Assembly (NCBI RefSeq): GCF_049116555.1
Contig: NZ_JAGDYT010000012.1
Location: 23,133 to 87,132, forward strand
From: Maricaulis maris_C
Lineage (GTDB): Bacteria; Pseudomonadota; Alphaproteobacteria; Caulobacterales; Maricaulaceae
DNA length: 64,000 bases
Direction of reading: 5' to 3'
Numbering within the stretch: the stretch's first letter is position 1; each line of letters starts with the position of its first letter. The translations under genes were made by a program, and so were the position numbers. A model generated the notes under the pieces. The model was not told where the DNA came from. It ran no database searches and saw only the letters and a list, made by a program, of their open reading frames with translations. Below are positions 44,739 through 53,876 of the stretch, in pieces.

Positions 44739-46192
44739 TCCGCCTCATCCTGGCTGTCTCTTTCGCCCTTCTCACAGCGGCCCTGGGCGCCTTTCTGGCG
44801 CTCAATCCTGGCCGGGCGAGTTTCGAATTCCTCGGCGTCCAGACCGAAATGCCCTTCGTGGTCGCGGCCGGAGGGGTGATCCTGTTCGCCTTTCTCATGC
44901 TGGTCATCTGGTGGGGGATTTATCTGTTGTGGACCTCGCCGGACAAGGTGAAGGGCTTCATGGGCCGGCGTCGGCGCGAGCAGGGTTATGACGCGCTGGA
45001 AAAAGCGCTGATCGCCTCTGCTGCCGGGGATGGTGAAGCCGCTGTGCGCCAGGCTGCGCGGGCCGATGCCCTGCTGGACCGTCCCGCACTCTCGCGCCTG
45101 CTGGCGGCTCGTGCCGCCGAGGCTGCCGGCAATCTGGATGGCGCCCAGACCCATTATGAGGCCTTGCTGGACGATCAGCGTACCCGCGTGGTGGCGCGGC
45201 GCGGCCTGGCGCAATTATCGCTAGAGCGCGGCGATCATGGCGCCACGATCGATCATGCCACCGACGCCTTCCAGCAGGCCAAAGGCGCGCTTTGGGCCTT
45301 TGATTCCCTGTTCGATGCCCAAGTCGCCAAGGGCCGCTGGCAGGACGCCCTGACCACGCTGACCGAGGGTGAGCGGCGCAAGCACGTGGCGCCGGATACA
45401 TCCCGCCGGCGCCGTGCTGTCCTGCTGACCGCGGCGGCTCTCGAGACCGAAGGCAGCGATGCCGAGAGCGCGCGCGACCTCGCCGTCGCGGCTCACAAGG
45501 CCGCCCCGGGTTTCGCACCGGCAGCCGCCCTCGCCGCGCGTCTGCTCGCCGATGGCCGCCGCCACAAGCGCGCCTCGGAGGTTCTGGAATCCGCCTGGGC
45601 TGCCGCGCCACACCCGGCGCTGGCCCGTGCCTTCCAGGATTTGCGGAAGTCGGACACCAAGACCAAACGCCTGGAGCGCCTCAAAACGCTGGCCGCCCTC
45701 AACCCGGAACACCGCGAGAGCCGCCTCATCCTGATCCAGACCGCGCTGGAAGAGGGCGATGCCCCGTCCGCCCGCGCCCTGCTGGATCCGATGCTGGACG
45801 AATCGACGCCCTCCTCACGCCTGTGTGCCCTGGCCGCCCGTCTGGCGCGGCTGGATGGCAAGGACGAGCTCGCCCGTCGCTGGATGACGCGCGCCTCCCA
45901 TGCCGGCGCTGATGCCGACTGGTCCGACATTGATCCGGAGGGGCGCCTCTTTGCCTACACACCGGATGACTGGAAGCGGATGGTCTATGTCTTTGGCGAC
46001 GAGAACCGTCTCACCCATCCGCGCTATGAGCGGTACGAGCGGGCGGCCGGTGCGGTGCCGGAGACGGCGCTCCTGGACTCCCCGCGCCCGGTCAAGGCGG
46101 CCAGCTCGCGGTCGTCACGCTTTGTTGACGCGCCACCGCGCATGCCCGATGACCCCGGCGTGCCGGATGAGGATGACGGGGCCTCGGCATGA
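44735..46192 (+). CDS. hemY: HemY-like TPR membrane protein (heme-operon)
   Basis: A 485-residue protein with two N-terminal membrane helices (LILAVSFALLTAALGAFLAL and VVAAGGVILFAFLMLVIWW) and a TPR-rich body of helical repeats (AAEAAGNLDGAQTHYEALLD). Despite the name, this proteobacterial HemY has no oxidase domain; its exact role is unclear. It is coupled to both mic60 and udk. Confidence 0.92.
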   Translation: MIRLILAVSFALLTAALGAFLALNPGRASFEFLGVQTEMPFVVAAGGVILFAFLMLVIWWGIYLLWTSPDKVKGFMGRRRREQGYDALEKALIASAAGDGEAAVRQAARADALLDRPALSRLLAARAAEAAGNLDGAQTHYEALLDDQRTRVVARRGLAQLSLERGDHGATIDHATDAFQQAKGALWAFDSLFDAQVAKGRWQDALTTLTEGERRKHVAPDTSRRRRAVLLTAAALETEGSDAESARDLAVAAHKAAPGFAPAAALAARLLADGRRHKRASEVLESAWAAAPHPALARAFQDLRKSDTKTKRLERLKTLAALNPEHRESRLILIQTALEEGDAPSARALLDPMLDESTPSSRLCALAARLARLDGKDELARRWMTRASHAGADADWSDIDPEGRLFAYTPDDWKRMVYVFGDENRLTHPRYERYERAAGAVPETALLDSPRPVKAASSRSSRFVDAPPRMPDDPGVPDEDDGASA

Positions 46193-46833
46193 CAGGGCGT
46201 TATGCGTCCGGCGATGACGTGACCCTGGTCGCGATCGTCGGCGGCTCCGCCTCTGGCAAGACGCGACTGGCCTATGCCATCGCGGACGCCATACCGGGTG
46301 CATATGTCATCAAGGAAGATGATTATTACCTGGACGCGACCCTGCTGGATGATTTCGACCCGGCGACCTTCAATTTCGATGAACCGGCCTCGAAAGAACA
46401 CGCCCGTCTGGTCGCCGATCTCAAATCACTCAAAGCCGGGCGAAGTATCGACATTCCTCAGTATGATTTTGCCACCCACAGCCGCCACGCCGAGACGCTG
46501 CATTGCGAACCGGCGCAAGCGATCATCGTTGAGGGTCTGCACGCCGTCGCAAGCCCGGGCCTGGCCTCCCTTTTTGATCTGATTGTCTACGTATCGGCCA
46601 CGCGACCCGTCCGCTTCGAGCGCCGCCTGAAGCGCGATGTAGCCGAGCGCGGGCGTACACCGGAGTCGGTGCGACACCAGTTCGACACCATCGTGGAACC
46701 GATGCACACACAGCATGTGGAACCGCAAAAACCACTGGCCGACCTGATCATCACCAATATGGGTCCGCCGGATTTCAAAGGCATGGCCGAGCCTGTTCTG
46801 GAATGCTTGCGCACACGCGTTTCAGAGGGCTGA
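46189..46833 (+). CDS. udk: Uridine kinase
   Basis: A 214-residue P-loop kinase with Walker A VGGSASGKTRLAYA, the DDYY nucleoside site (IKEDDYYLD) and a lid with RLKRDVAERGR. It phosphorylates uridine or cytidine for salvage. It overlaps hemY by four bases and ends about 90 bp before tRNA-Thr. Confidence 0.9.
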   Translation: MTGRYASGDDVTLVAIVGGSASGKTRLAYAIADAIPGAYVIKEDDYYLDATLLDDFDPATFNFDEPASKEHARLVADLKSLKAGRSIDIPQYDFATHSRHAETLHCEPAQAIIVEGLHAVASPGLASLFDLIVYVSATRPVRFERRLKRDVAERGRTPESVRHQFDTIVEPMHTQHVEPQKPLADLIITNMGPPDFKGMAEPVLECLRTRVSEG

Positions 46834-46924
46834 TTTTTGCCCTGATGAAAGGCTTGCCGACCGCCCCGTTCGCGGTTAGTTTCCGGCGCCTTCGGACCGG
46901 TAACGGAACGAAGCCCGTAAATGG

Positions 46925-47000
<76 letters not shown>

Positions 47001-47132
47001 TTTCACCTCCCGTGGCTTTTTTTGATCCGCCCAATCCGGTTCTGGCATTGCATGCGTCGGCCGGATGAGGACCCGCGCTTGTCCGGGCCTCGAAACTCCC
47101 TACATACCCGGTCAAGCAAACAGGGGGTCTTC

Positions 47133-47987
47133 ATGACCGATACCAGCGCATATGTGCCGCCGAAAGTGTGGACGTGGGATAGTGAGAGTGGCGGCCGTTT
47201 CGCCAGCATCAACCGCCCCATTGCCGGAGCGACCCACGACAAGGAGCTGCCTGTGGGCCAGCATCCGCTACAGCTCTATTCGCTGGCCACGCCAAACGGC
47301 GTGAAGGTTACGATCATGCTCGAGGAATTACTGGCGGCTGGACATGCCGATGCCGAGTATGACGCATGGCTGATCCGGATCACCGAAGGGGAGCAATTCT
47401 CGAGCGGTTTCGTCTCGATCAATCCGAACTCGAAAATCCCTGCCTTGCTGGACCGCAGCACCGAGACCCCGACACGGGTCTTCGAATCCGGATCCATCCT
47501 GCTTTATCTGGCCGAGAAGTTTGATGCCTTCCTGCCCAAGGACCCGGCGAGCCGGACCGAAGCCTTGAACTGGCTGTTCTGGCAGATGGGATCCGCCCCT
47601 TATCTCGGCGGCGGCTTTGGTCATTTCTACGCTTATGCGCCGGAAAAATGGGAGTACCCAATCGACCGCTTTGCCATGGAAGTGAAGCGTCAAATGGACG
47701 TTCTCGACAAGGCCCTGGCCGACCGCACCTATCTGGCGGGCGCCGAGTATACGATCGCCGATATGGCGGTCTGGTCCTGGTATGGCGCACTGGCGCGCGG
47801 CGTTCTCTACGACTCGGGCGAATTCCTGTCTGTTCAGGACTACACCCACGTCCAACGCTGGGCGGCGGAGATTGCAGACAGGCCGGCGGTGCGGCGCGGA
47901 ATCAAGGTCAACCGGGTCTGGGGCGAAGAAACCAATCAGGTTCCCGAACGTCACTCCGCTGCCGATATCGACGCCAAGGCGGGATAG
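47133..47987 (+). CDS. Glutathione S-transferase, YghU-like
   Basis: A 284-residue protein with an AGGGGG ribosome-binding site. The N-terminal thioredoxin domain has YSLATPNGVKVTIMLEEL, where the TPNG tetrad is typical of Nu-class GSTs such as YghU. The C-terminal helical domain contains LFWQMGSAPYLGGGFGHF. It likely reduces disulphides or peroxides using glutathione. I preferred the start at 47133 over the frame open from 47022 because of the ribosome-binding site. Confidence 0.92.
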   Translation: MTDTSAYVPPKVWTWDSESGGRFASINRPIAGATHDKELPVGQHPLQLYSLATPNGVKVTIMLEELLAAGHADAEYDAWLIRITEGEQFSSGFVSINPNSKIPALLDRSTETPTRVFESGSILLYLAEKFDAFLPKDPASRTEALNWLFWQMGSAPYLGGGFGHFYAYAPEKWEYPIDRFAMEVKRQMDVLDKALADRTYLAGAEYTIADMAVWSWYGALARGVLYDSGEFLSVQDYTHVQRWAAEIADRPAVRRGIKVNRVWGEETNQVPERHSAADIDAKAG

Positions 47988-47994
47988 ACAGAAA

Positions 47995-48025
47995 CAGGCG
48001 GGGCAGCATGACGCCGCCCCGCCTG
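47995..48025. terminator. Hairpin terminator between convergent GST and LVIVD genes
   Basis: CAGGCGGGGC (47995-48004) pairs perfectly with GCCCCGCCTG (48016-48025) around an 11-nt loop. No clear T tract; the stem is very stable. Confidence 0.65.
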
Positions 48026-48036
48026 GAGTCTCTGCA

Positions 48037-49941
48037 TCAGCCTGCGCGGCTCAGCAGGCCCGCGAGTTCGGTCAGACGGCGAACCTCAGCCGGGACAAGC
48101 CCGCCCGCACCAGCCGCCTCGGCGAGCATTGCCGACGCTTCTGTCAGAGCCGCACGGTCCGGCGCCCCGGCAGACCAGGCATCCAGTGCCGACCGGATGG
48201 TCGCGACCGCAGGGCCTTCGAGCGCGTCGCCACGCTCGATCTGGTCGAGATAGGCTTGTGCGACCACGGGCTGGTCGGGCCATTCAATGTGCAGCTGGGT
48301 CTGGGTATTCGCCTCGTCGAAGCGGATCAACTCGGCCGCCGCAATCTCGTTCGCGGTCAGGTACTCGCTGGGCTGGAGCCGGAAGACATCCATTCCCCTG
48401 ACAATCTCGGGCGCCCAGATGCGCCCATTATGCCAATAGGCCGCCCAGTATCCGGCCACACGGAGCGCGTCCGGCCCGAGCGGTCCACGGTCGAAGAAAG
48501 CGATTTCGTACGGGTTGTTGCTGTCGGTAAAATCGATGATCGAGAGACCACCGCTATACCACGCCTGAACCATGATATCGCGACCCGGGACCGGGACGAG
48601 GGTGCCGTTGTGAGCGACGCAATTCTCGATCGCGGATTGTTCGCCGGGAATCTTGAAGAAGCCGCGCAATTGCAACTCGCCATCAACAATGTCGGCAATG
48701 AGGTTGGCACCCCAGTTTTCCGGATCGGTTGACTGGCAACGCGCGCCGATGCCGCCGCCCCACTCATCGGTGAAGAGGACCTTGTCGGCATCGTTCGAGA
48801 ATGTCGCCGAATGCCAATAGGCCATGTTCGGATCAGCCAGGTCCGAGATGCGGCGCGGGCTCACCGGATCGGTGATATCGAGCAGGATTCCATTGCCGCC
48901 GCAGGCGCCGGCCGCAAGATTCATCTCGGGATAAACCGTAATGTCATGACAGGAGACGGTTGCGCTGGCTTCCTGCGCGCCCTCTTCCATTGCACCACCG
49001 GCCCACAGCCCGGCGATTTCACCGGTCTCGTAATCCGTGAAGATGCGCGGCCGGGCGATCAGGGCTGCCTGTTCCGGCGCATCAAGCGGCACTTCGATGA
49101 TGTCGATCGAGTACAGCGCGGTCTCGGGGTTCTCGTCCGGCTCACCACCGCTACACCCAGCAAGCTCACTATCCGGCCGCGGACTGTTTGTCCCCTGGAC
49201 GTAGATATAGGCCGTACGGGCATCGGTCGGGTGCGGCACGAATGTGTGAGTGTGCGATCCACGGCAGGTTTGCACCGCCGCCACCTGGCGCGGCGCATCG
49301 AGATCGCTGATGTCGAAGATTCGCACGCCGAGGAAACGCTCGGGGCTGGACTCTTCCTCGACGCCACCACTCCCACAGTCGAGCCGGCCACGACCCTGTT
49401 CGGTCGAGAAGAAGACAAGATCACCGTGAACTGAAACATCGCCCTGACCACCCGGGCAGACAACCGACAGGATATGGTCCGGATCATCCGGATCGGCCGC
49501 GTCAAACACGTTGAATCCATGGAAGCCGCCGACGATCACGCGATCGCCGGTGAAGGCGAGGTCGGAGTTGGCAAAGGACAGAAGGCCCGGCCCGGTATAC
49601 TCTTCCTCTGCCTCGGCAGGGGCGGCATCGGGATCGCCGTCTCCTGCCGCATCGCCGGCCGGCTCTTCAACCGGCGCCTCGGTTGCTTCATCCGCTACAA
49701 CGGCTGGCAGGCTCAGCGGGATCATGGCCGTTTCGCGGTCGAAGAAACCTTCCGGCGGCGGCACCGAGGCCGTCATCTCGAGATTCCAGATGACGCTTTC
49801 GGCATCAAAAATACCCGGAGCAAGATCAGCGCGCGACGGCGGCCCCTCGGCCGTCTCCTCGACAGGAGCNNCAGGAGCAGAGCAGGCCGCCAGGGCTGCG
49901 CCCAACGCAGCAAGTGAAACCATGGAACGGAAATTCGGCAT
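48037..49941 (-). CDS. LVIVD-type repeat lipoprotein, exported
   Basis: About 631 residues after collapsing a spurious duplication. It has a lipobox LAAC signal and an acidic Ala/Glu/Pro-rich spacer. The beta-propeller region has LVIVD-like blades (FTGDRVIVGGFHGFNVFDAA, then YWHSATFSNDADKVLFTDEW) and conserved His/Cys residues. Function unknown; such proteins occur with DUF305 genes, as here. An nn at 49870-49871 is flanked by a 7-bp repeat. Confidence 0.85.
   Translation of the reverse strand: MPNFRSMVSLAALGAALAACSAPXAPVEETAEGPPSRADLAPGIFDAESVIWNLEMTASVPPPEGFFDRETAMIPLSLPAVVADEATEAPVEEPAGDAAGDGDPDAAPAEAEEEYTGPGLLSFANSDLAFTGDRVIVGGFHGFNVFDAADPDDPDHILSVVCPGGQGDVSVHGDLVFFSTEQGRGRLDCGSGGVEEESSPERFLGVRIFDISDLDAPRQVAAVQTCRGSHTHTFVPHPTDARTAYIYVQGTNSPRPDSELAGCSGGEPDENPETALYSIDIIEVPLDAPEQAALIARPRIFTDYETGEIAGLWAGGAMEEGAQEASATVSCHDITVYPEMNLAAGACGGNGILLDITDPVSPRRISDLADPNMAYWHSATFSNDADKVLFTDEWGGGIGARCQSTDPENWGANLIADIVDGELQLRGFFKIPGEQSAIENCVAHNGTLVPVPGRDIMVQAWYSGGLSIIDFTDSNNPYEIAFFDRGPLGPDALRVAGYWAAYWHNGRIWAPEIVRGMDVFRLQPSEYLTANEIAAAELIRFDEANTQTQLHIEWPDQPVVAQAYLDQIERGDALEGPAVATIRSALDAWSAGAPDRAALTEASAMLAEAAGAGGLVPAEVRRLTELAGLLSRAG
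49870..49871. other. Spurious assembly join (nn) in the LVIVD gene
   Basis: The 7 bases CAGGAGC occur on both sides of the nn. Removing nn plus one copy (nine bases) restores an uninterrupted reading frame ACSAPVEETAEG after the lipobox Cys, so the gap holds no missing sequence. Confidence 0.85.
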
Positions 49942-49970
49942 CGTGTAGCCCCCCTTGGACCGATGAAATT

Positions 49971-50663
49971 CTAGAGACCGGCGAGCATGCCGCGCATGCG
50001 GGCTATCTCGGCGGATTGGTCGGCGATAATGGCCGACAGGAATTCGGACAATTGCGTGTCCTCGCCATTGCCTGGCTCGGCTAGCAAGGCGTCAACCATA
50101 TCGATCGCGCCCTGATGGTGATGAATCATCCCGACCAGATAGAGACGATCGAAACCCGCATCCCGCGCGTCGGCGAGCGCCGCCATTTGCGCCGGCGACA
50201 GCATGCCCGCCATCAAGGGCGTCTCGGACGGTGCGGCGGGATGACCTTCATGCCCCATGGCATGGCCGCCATGGCCCGACATCATCGCACCATGCGCGGG
50301 CTCATCATGTTGCATCTCAAGCGATTGCTGCCGGCGGTACAGCCAGGCACGCATCATCTCGATTTCCGACGCCTGGGACAGGGCGATGCGCCGGGCGACC
50401 AGGACGACTTGCGGATTGTCAGTTCGCCCCTCGACCAGCTCACCCATCGCAACCGCCTGGCCGTGATGGACGATCATGTGCTGCATGAATCGAACATCAT
50501 CTGCGGAATAGCCGGTATTTGCCTGATTGAGGGATTCCTCAGGCGTTAGGGTGCGCGTCTCCGTTCCCGGTGCACCCGGCTGGAAGATGGGCGGGGCCTC
50601 TGCGAGCCCGTCACCGGCACTCAGGGACAAGCCCACCGTCGCCACAATGATGAAATGCGTCAT
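49971..50663 (-). CDS. DUF305 exported protein
   Basis: A 230-residue protein from the ATG at 50663 (GGGGAA upstream). It has a Sec signal and two copies of the DUF305 motif: DVRFMQHMIVHHGQAVAMGE and FDRLYLVGMIHHHQGAIDMV. Between them is a His/Met-rich stretch (MMSGHGGHAMGHEGH), suggesting copper or other metal binding. It is 29 bp upstream of the LVIVD gene on the same strand, so they form an operon. Confidence 0.9.
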   Translation of the reverse strand: MTHFIIVATVGLSLSAGDGLAEAPPIFQPGAPGTETRTLTPEESLNQANTGYSADDVRFMQHMIVHHGQAVAMGELVEGRTDNPQVVLVARRIALSQASEIEMMRAWLYRRQQSLEMQHDEPAHGAMMSGHGGHAMGHEGHPAAPSETPLMAGMLSPAQMAALADARDAGFDRLYLVGMIHHHQGAIDMVDALLAEPGNGEDTQLSEFLSAIIADQSAEIARMRGMLAGL

Positions 50664-50753
50664 GATTTCCCCACGCCGGAACAGCCAGCATGGCGGGAAT
50701 GTAATCATGCTTGTCGGGCCGGGGGAATAGCCGCACGCGCCGGAATCCAGCGA

Positions 50754-51233
50754 TCAGCCCTCGCCAGGGGCCATCTGCGACTGCATGTAGCGTTCTTCGC
50801 CGACCTTTTCGATCAGACCCAGCTGGGTCTCGAGAAAGTCGATATGCTCTTCCTCACTGTCGAGGATGTCGGTGAAAATCTTGCGCGAGACATAGTCACC
50901 GACCTGTTCGCAATGGGCGATCGCGTCCTTGTAGAAAGGATGAGCGCGCTCCTCGACCTTGAGATCGCACTCGAGGCACTCCTTGAGTGTCTCGCCGATA
51001 TAGATCTTGGCCAGGTCCTGAACGCTCGGCAGCCCCTCCAGGAAGAGAATGCGCTCGATCAGGATGTCAGCATGCTTCATCTCGTCGATCGATTCCTCGT
51101 ACTCCACCTTGGCGATTTTCGCGAAGCCCCAGTCCTTGAACATGCGCGCGTGCAGAAAGTACTGATTCACGGCCGCCAGCTCGAGCTTCAGCGCCCCGTT
51201 CAGCAGTTCAATGACTTTGGCATCGCCCTTCAT
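50754..51233 (-). CDS. bfr: Bacterioferritin
   Basis: A 159-residue ferritin-like protein. Heme ligand Met52 and ferroxidase residues Glu18, Glu51 and His54 are visible (LKLELAA, IDEMKHAD), with later Glu ligands in EEHIDFLE. It stores iron in a 24-mer. It is downstream of bfd on the same strand, about 98 bp away. Confidence 0.96.
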   Translation of the reverse strand: MKGDAKVIELLNGALKLELAAVNQYFLHARMFKDWGFAKIAKVEYEESIDEMKHADILIERILFLEGLPSVQDLAKIYIGETLKECLECDLKVEERAHPFYKDAIAHCEQVGDYVSRKIFTDILDSEEEHIDFLETQLGLIEKVGEERYMQSQMAPGEG

Positions 51234-51331
51234 GGCATCTCTCCCGTGTGCAGCATGATTGGCTACTCTACGGAAAGCCGGCGAAGAGCCAAAACATTAA
51301 GTTTGCAAGTGAAAGTGGGTCTCGCTCGCGA

Positions 51332-51529
51332 CTATTCCGCGGCCGCGGGAAGGTCGTCAGCCCCGATCCGGGTCGCGGCGATCATGTCAGCCACATCCGG
51401 CAGGCAGCGGCCGCATTTCGGCTTGGCGTCACACCGCTTGAACACGCAGGCAGCACTCTTGACGGACGGGTCCGCCGCGGCAGCCTTGAGGTCGCGATCG
51501 CGCAGCGCATTGCAGATGCAAACATACAT
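51332..51529 (-). CDS. bfd: Bacterioferritin-associated [2Fe-2S] ferredoxin
   Basis: A 65-residue BFD-type protein with Cys4, Cys6, Cys39 and Cys42 (MYVCICN, KCGRC) as cluster ligands. It reduces bacterioferritin to release iron. The start at 51529 is chosen because the MYVCICN motif begins there; a longer frame to 51616 would prepend unrelated residues. It has its own promoter-like element upstream. Confidence 0.93.
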   Translation of the reverse strand: MYVCICNALRDRDLKAAAADPSVKSAACVFKRCDAKPKCGRCLPDVADMIAATRIGADDLPAAAE

Positions 51530-51571
51530 GGGCGAGCACGGTTTCCTTTTGAGCCTGCGACTACCTTTCCC

Positions 51572-51592
51572 GCGAATGCGAATGACTGTCAA
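51572..51592 (-). promoter_or_regulatory. Candidate iron-responsive promoter element of bfd
   Basis: On the minus strand, TTGACA at 51592-51587 is a -35 consensus, followed by TCATTC and TCGC. It matches the TonB-receptor promoter element at 26568-26588 at 17 of 21 positions, including TTGACA, TCATTC and TCGC. No good -10 is seen. Shared iron regulation is inferred from both genes' functions. Confidence 0.55.
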
Positions 51593-51658
51593 CTGCATAA
51601 TGCGGATGTCGGGCACATTTCAGCGCCCGACATGTCGCAGGCTCATCAAAGGACTGGA

Positions 51659-52391
51659 CTAGCTGCCGCGCATGATCGAGCCGAGCGGTCCAAGTGCTGA
51701 CCCCTCGCCCTGGCCAGACCCGGTCACGGGCACATTGGCCAGGATGCGACCCGCCAGGCGGGAAAATGGCATCGACTGGATCCAGACTTTCCCGGGCCCT
51801 TTTAGATGAGCAAAGAAGACACCTTCCCCACCAAAGATCATCGACTTGATATTACCAGCGCGCTCGATTTCGAAGTCGACGCTGGGCGTATAGGCGACGA
51901 CGCAGCCGGTATCGACGTGCAACTCCTCGCCCGCGGCCAGTTCACGCTCGATCAGGGTGCCACCGGCATGAACGAAAACCCAGCCGGTCCCTTCGAGCCG
52001 CTGCATGATGAAACCTTCACCGCCAAACAGACCGGTCATGATCCGCTTCTGGAGCGCGATGCCGACCGAGACACCCTTGGCCGCGGCCAGAAAACTATCC
52101 TTCTGGCAGATCAGCTCACCACCCAGGTCAGGGAGGTGCACAGGTATGATCGTNNNNNNNNNNNNNNNNNNNNNNNNNNNNNNGGCGCTTGCCGGCGCCG
52201 GCCAGTGCACCCCAGACGCCCTTATTCTTCTGGGAGCCGTCCCCGAAGACCGCCTCCATGCCGATACTGGGAGCCTTGTACATCATCGCTCCGGCTTCAG
52301 AGACAACGCTCTCGCCCGGATCAAGTTCGATTTCTACATACTGGATATCCGACCCGCCGATCTCGTAGTCGATCTCGTCAGCATCACTCAT
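51659..52391 (-). CDS. AIM24/TIGR00266-family protein, interrupted by an assembly gap
   Basis: The N-terminal part (52391 down to the gap) reads IDYEIGGSDIQYVEIELDPG and SEAGAMMYKAPSIGMEAV. The C-terminal part (from the gap to 51659) reads TIIPVHLPDLGGELICQKDS and TGLFGGEGFIMQRLEGTGWV. These are the two halves of one TIGR00266 beta-barrel protein. A 30-N gap removes the middle, where the family has a segment like GESLFMTTF. Function unknown. Confidence 0.88.
52154..52183. other. 30-N assembly gap inside the AIM24-family gene
   Basis: Thirty undetermined bases. The family comparison suggests that about 30 residues are missing between GALAGAGKR and TIIPVHL, so the true gap is longer than the N block. 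Confidence 0.9.
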
Positions 52392-52491
52392 TGCGCTCTC
52401 CCTGTCACATTGGATGCGGCAAGGTTAGAGCGAGGCTCATCAGGAACAAGGGAAAACAGGCCGGACGGCATTGCGACCGGTGGACGCGGGC

Positions 52492-52908
52492 CTAGATCGC
52501 CTGATAATCGGCCGACTCGACCGCTTCGCGGATCATATGGGCAAGATGCGTTGGCATTTCGCCCTTGTTGTTGCGAAAGCTGGAATTCTTGTCGACCCGC
52601 GCAATGCTGTCGGGCAGATGGCTTTCATCAACAATCATCGAGCCCGACAGGATCATGACAGGCGTATCCCCGGCGCAGGCTTGAATCGTCTCGAGCGTAT
52701 CGGTCGGATGCACCGAGTCCGGCAGGCGCAGGTCGAGCAGGATGAGATCGTAACTCCCGCGGGACAGGCCGCGCTTGGCGTCCTTCAACGTCCGCGCCAC
52801 TTCAAAGGAAATCTCGAGATCACCGGCCTCACAGACAGCATGCTGGACAAGCATCGCATCGGCGAAATCGTCTTCCACATGCAGAACGCGCAAAGCTTGG
52901 TTGCTCAT
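52492..52908 (-). CDS. Single-domain response regulator (Rcp1-like)
   Basis: A 138-residue receiver domain from the ATG at 52908 with a strong AGGGAGG ribosome-binding site. It has the acidic pair in LHVEDDFADA, phospho-acceptor Asp in LILLDLRLPDS and the Ser in MILSGS. It has no output domain and probably acts by protein interaction. Another such gene lies at 54833-55249. Confidence 0.9.
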   Translation of the reverse strand: MSNQALRVLHVEDDFADAMLVQHAVCEAGDLEISFEVARTLKDAKRGLSRGSYDLILLDLRLPDSVHPTDTLETIQACAGDTPVMILSGSMIVDESHLPDSIARVDKNSSFRNNKGEMPTHLAHMIREAVESADYQAI

Positions 52909-52979
52909 GATTTCCTCCCTACGCTCATATTCTATGCAGGTTGCGTTATCGAACCCTTTACGAAAACACGCAAGTGCGA

Positions 52980-53876
52980 TCAAAAACCGTCCGGCAGAGG
53001 CTGATTTGACCTAAGCCCTGCAGCAATAACAGTATTTCTAAGCAGCATTGCGATCGTCATCGGCCCAATTCCGCCTGGAACCGGCGTTATCCAACCCGCA
53101 TGCCCGACAATTTCGTCAAATGCAGCGTCGCCGACGAGCCGGGCTTTGCCTTCACCCCGCTCCGGCGCATCAATGCGATTAATCCCGACATCGAGCACGC
53201 AGGCCCCCGGCTTGACCCAGTCACCACGGATCATTTGCGGGCGACCAACAGCGGGCACAAGAATATCGGCGGTCCGGCACAACGCCGGCAAATCGGCCGT
53301 CCGGGAATGGGCAATCGTGACGGTGGCATTCTTCTCGAGGAAGAGAAGCGCAGCCGGCTTGCCGACCAGGATGGAGCGACCGACCACGACAACCGATTTG
53401 CCGGACAGGTCTCCCAGCGCCCGCTCGGCGAGCAAGACACAGCCGGCCGGCGTGCACGGGCGCAGGCCCGGCTTGGACAGCACCAGGCGGCCGGCGCTGA
53501 CCTCGGTCAGACCGTCAACATCCTTGTCCGGATCGATGCGACCAATAACGCGATTGGTGTCGATATGGCCCGGCAGGGGCATCTGAACGAGAATGCCGTC
53601 GACACTGTCATCGCGATTGAGACCCTCGACGATCTCGATGACTTCGACCTCGCTCACATCGGCAGGCTTTCGCATCTCGATCGAGGTCAGCCCGGCTGCC
53701 TCGGTACGACGAACCTTGTTGCGGACATAGACGTCACTGGCCGGGTCATCGCCCACCAGCACCACGGCGAGGCAGGGCGGTCGCCCCAGCGCCTTGGCCA
53801 GTTCCGCCCCGACCTCACCGGCCCGGGCATCGATCTCGGCGGCAATGGCCTTGCCATCAATCAGGTGTGCGCTCAT
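52980..53876 (-). CDS. folD: Bifunctional methylenetetrahydrofolate dehydrogenase/cyclohydrolase
   Basis: A 298-residue FolD with the catalytic Lys in YVRNKVRRTE, the Gln-Pro loop in GILVQMPLPGHID and VVVGRSILVGKPAALL as the NADP site. It interconverts one-carbon folate forms. It overlaps yggU by 20 bases, forming a yggT-yggU-folD operon. Confidence 0.96.
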   Translation of the reverse strand: MSAHLIDGKAIAAEIDARAGEVGAELAKALGRPPCLAVVLVGDDPASDVYVRNKVRRTEAAGLTSIEMRKPADVSEVEVIEIVEGLNRDDSVDGILVQMPLPGHIDTNRVIGRIDPDKDVDGLTEVSAGRLVLSKPGLRPCTPAGCVLLAERALGDLSGKSVVVVGRSILVGKPAALLFLEKNATVTIAHSRTADLPALCRTADILVPAVGRPQMIRGDWVKPGACVLDVGINRIDAPERGEGKARLVGDAAFDEIVGHAGWITPVPGGIGPMTIAMLLRNTVIAAGLRSNQPLPDGF

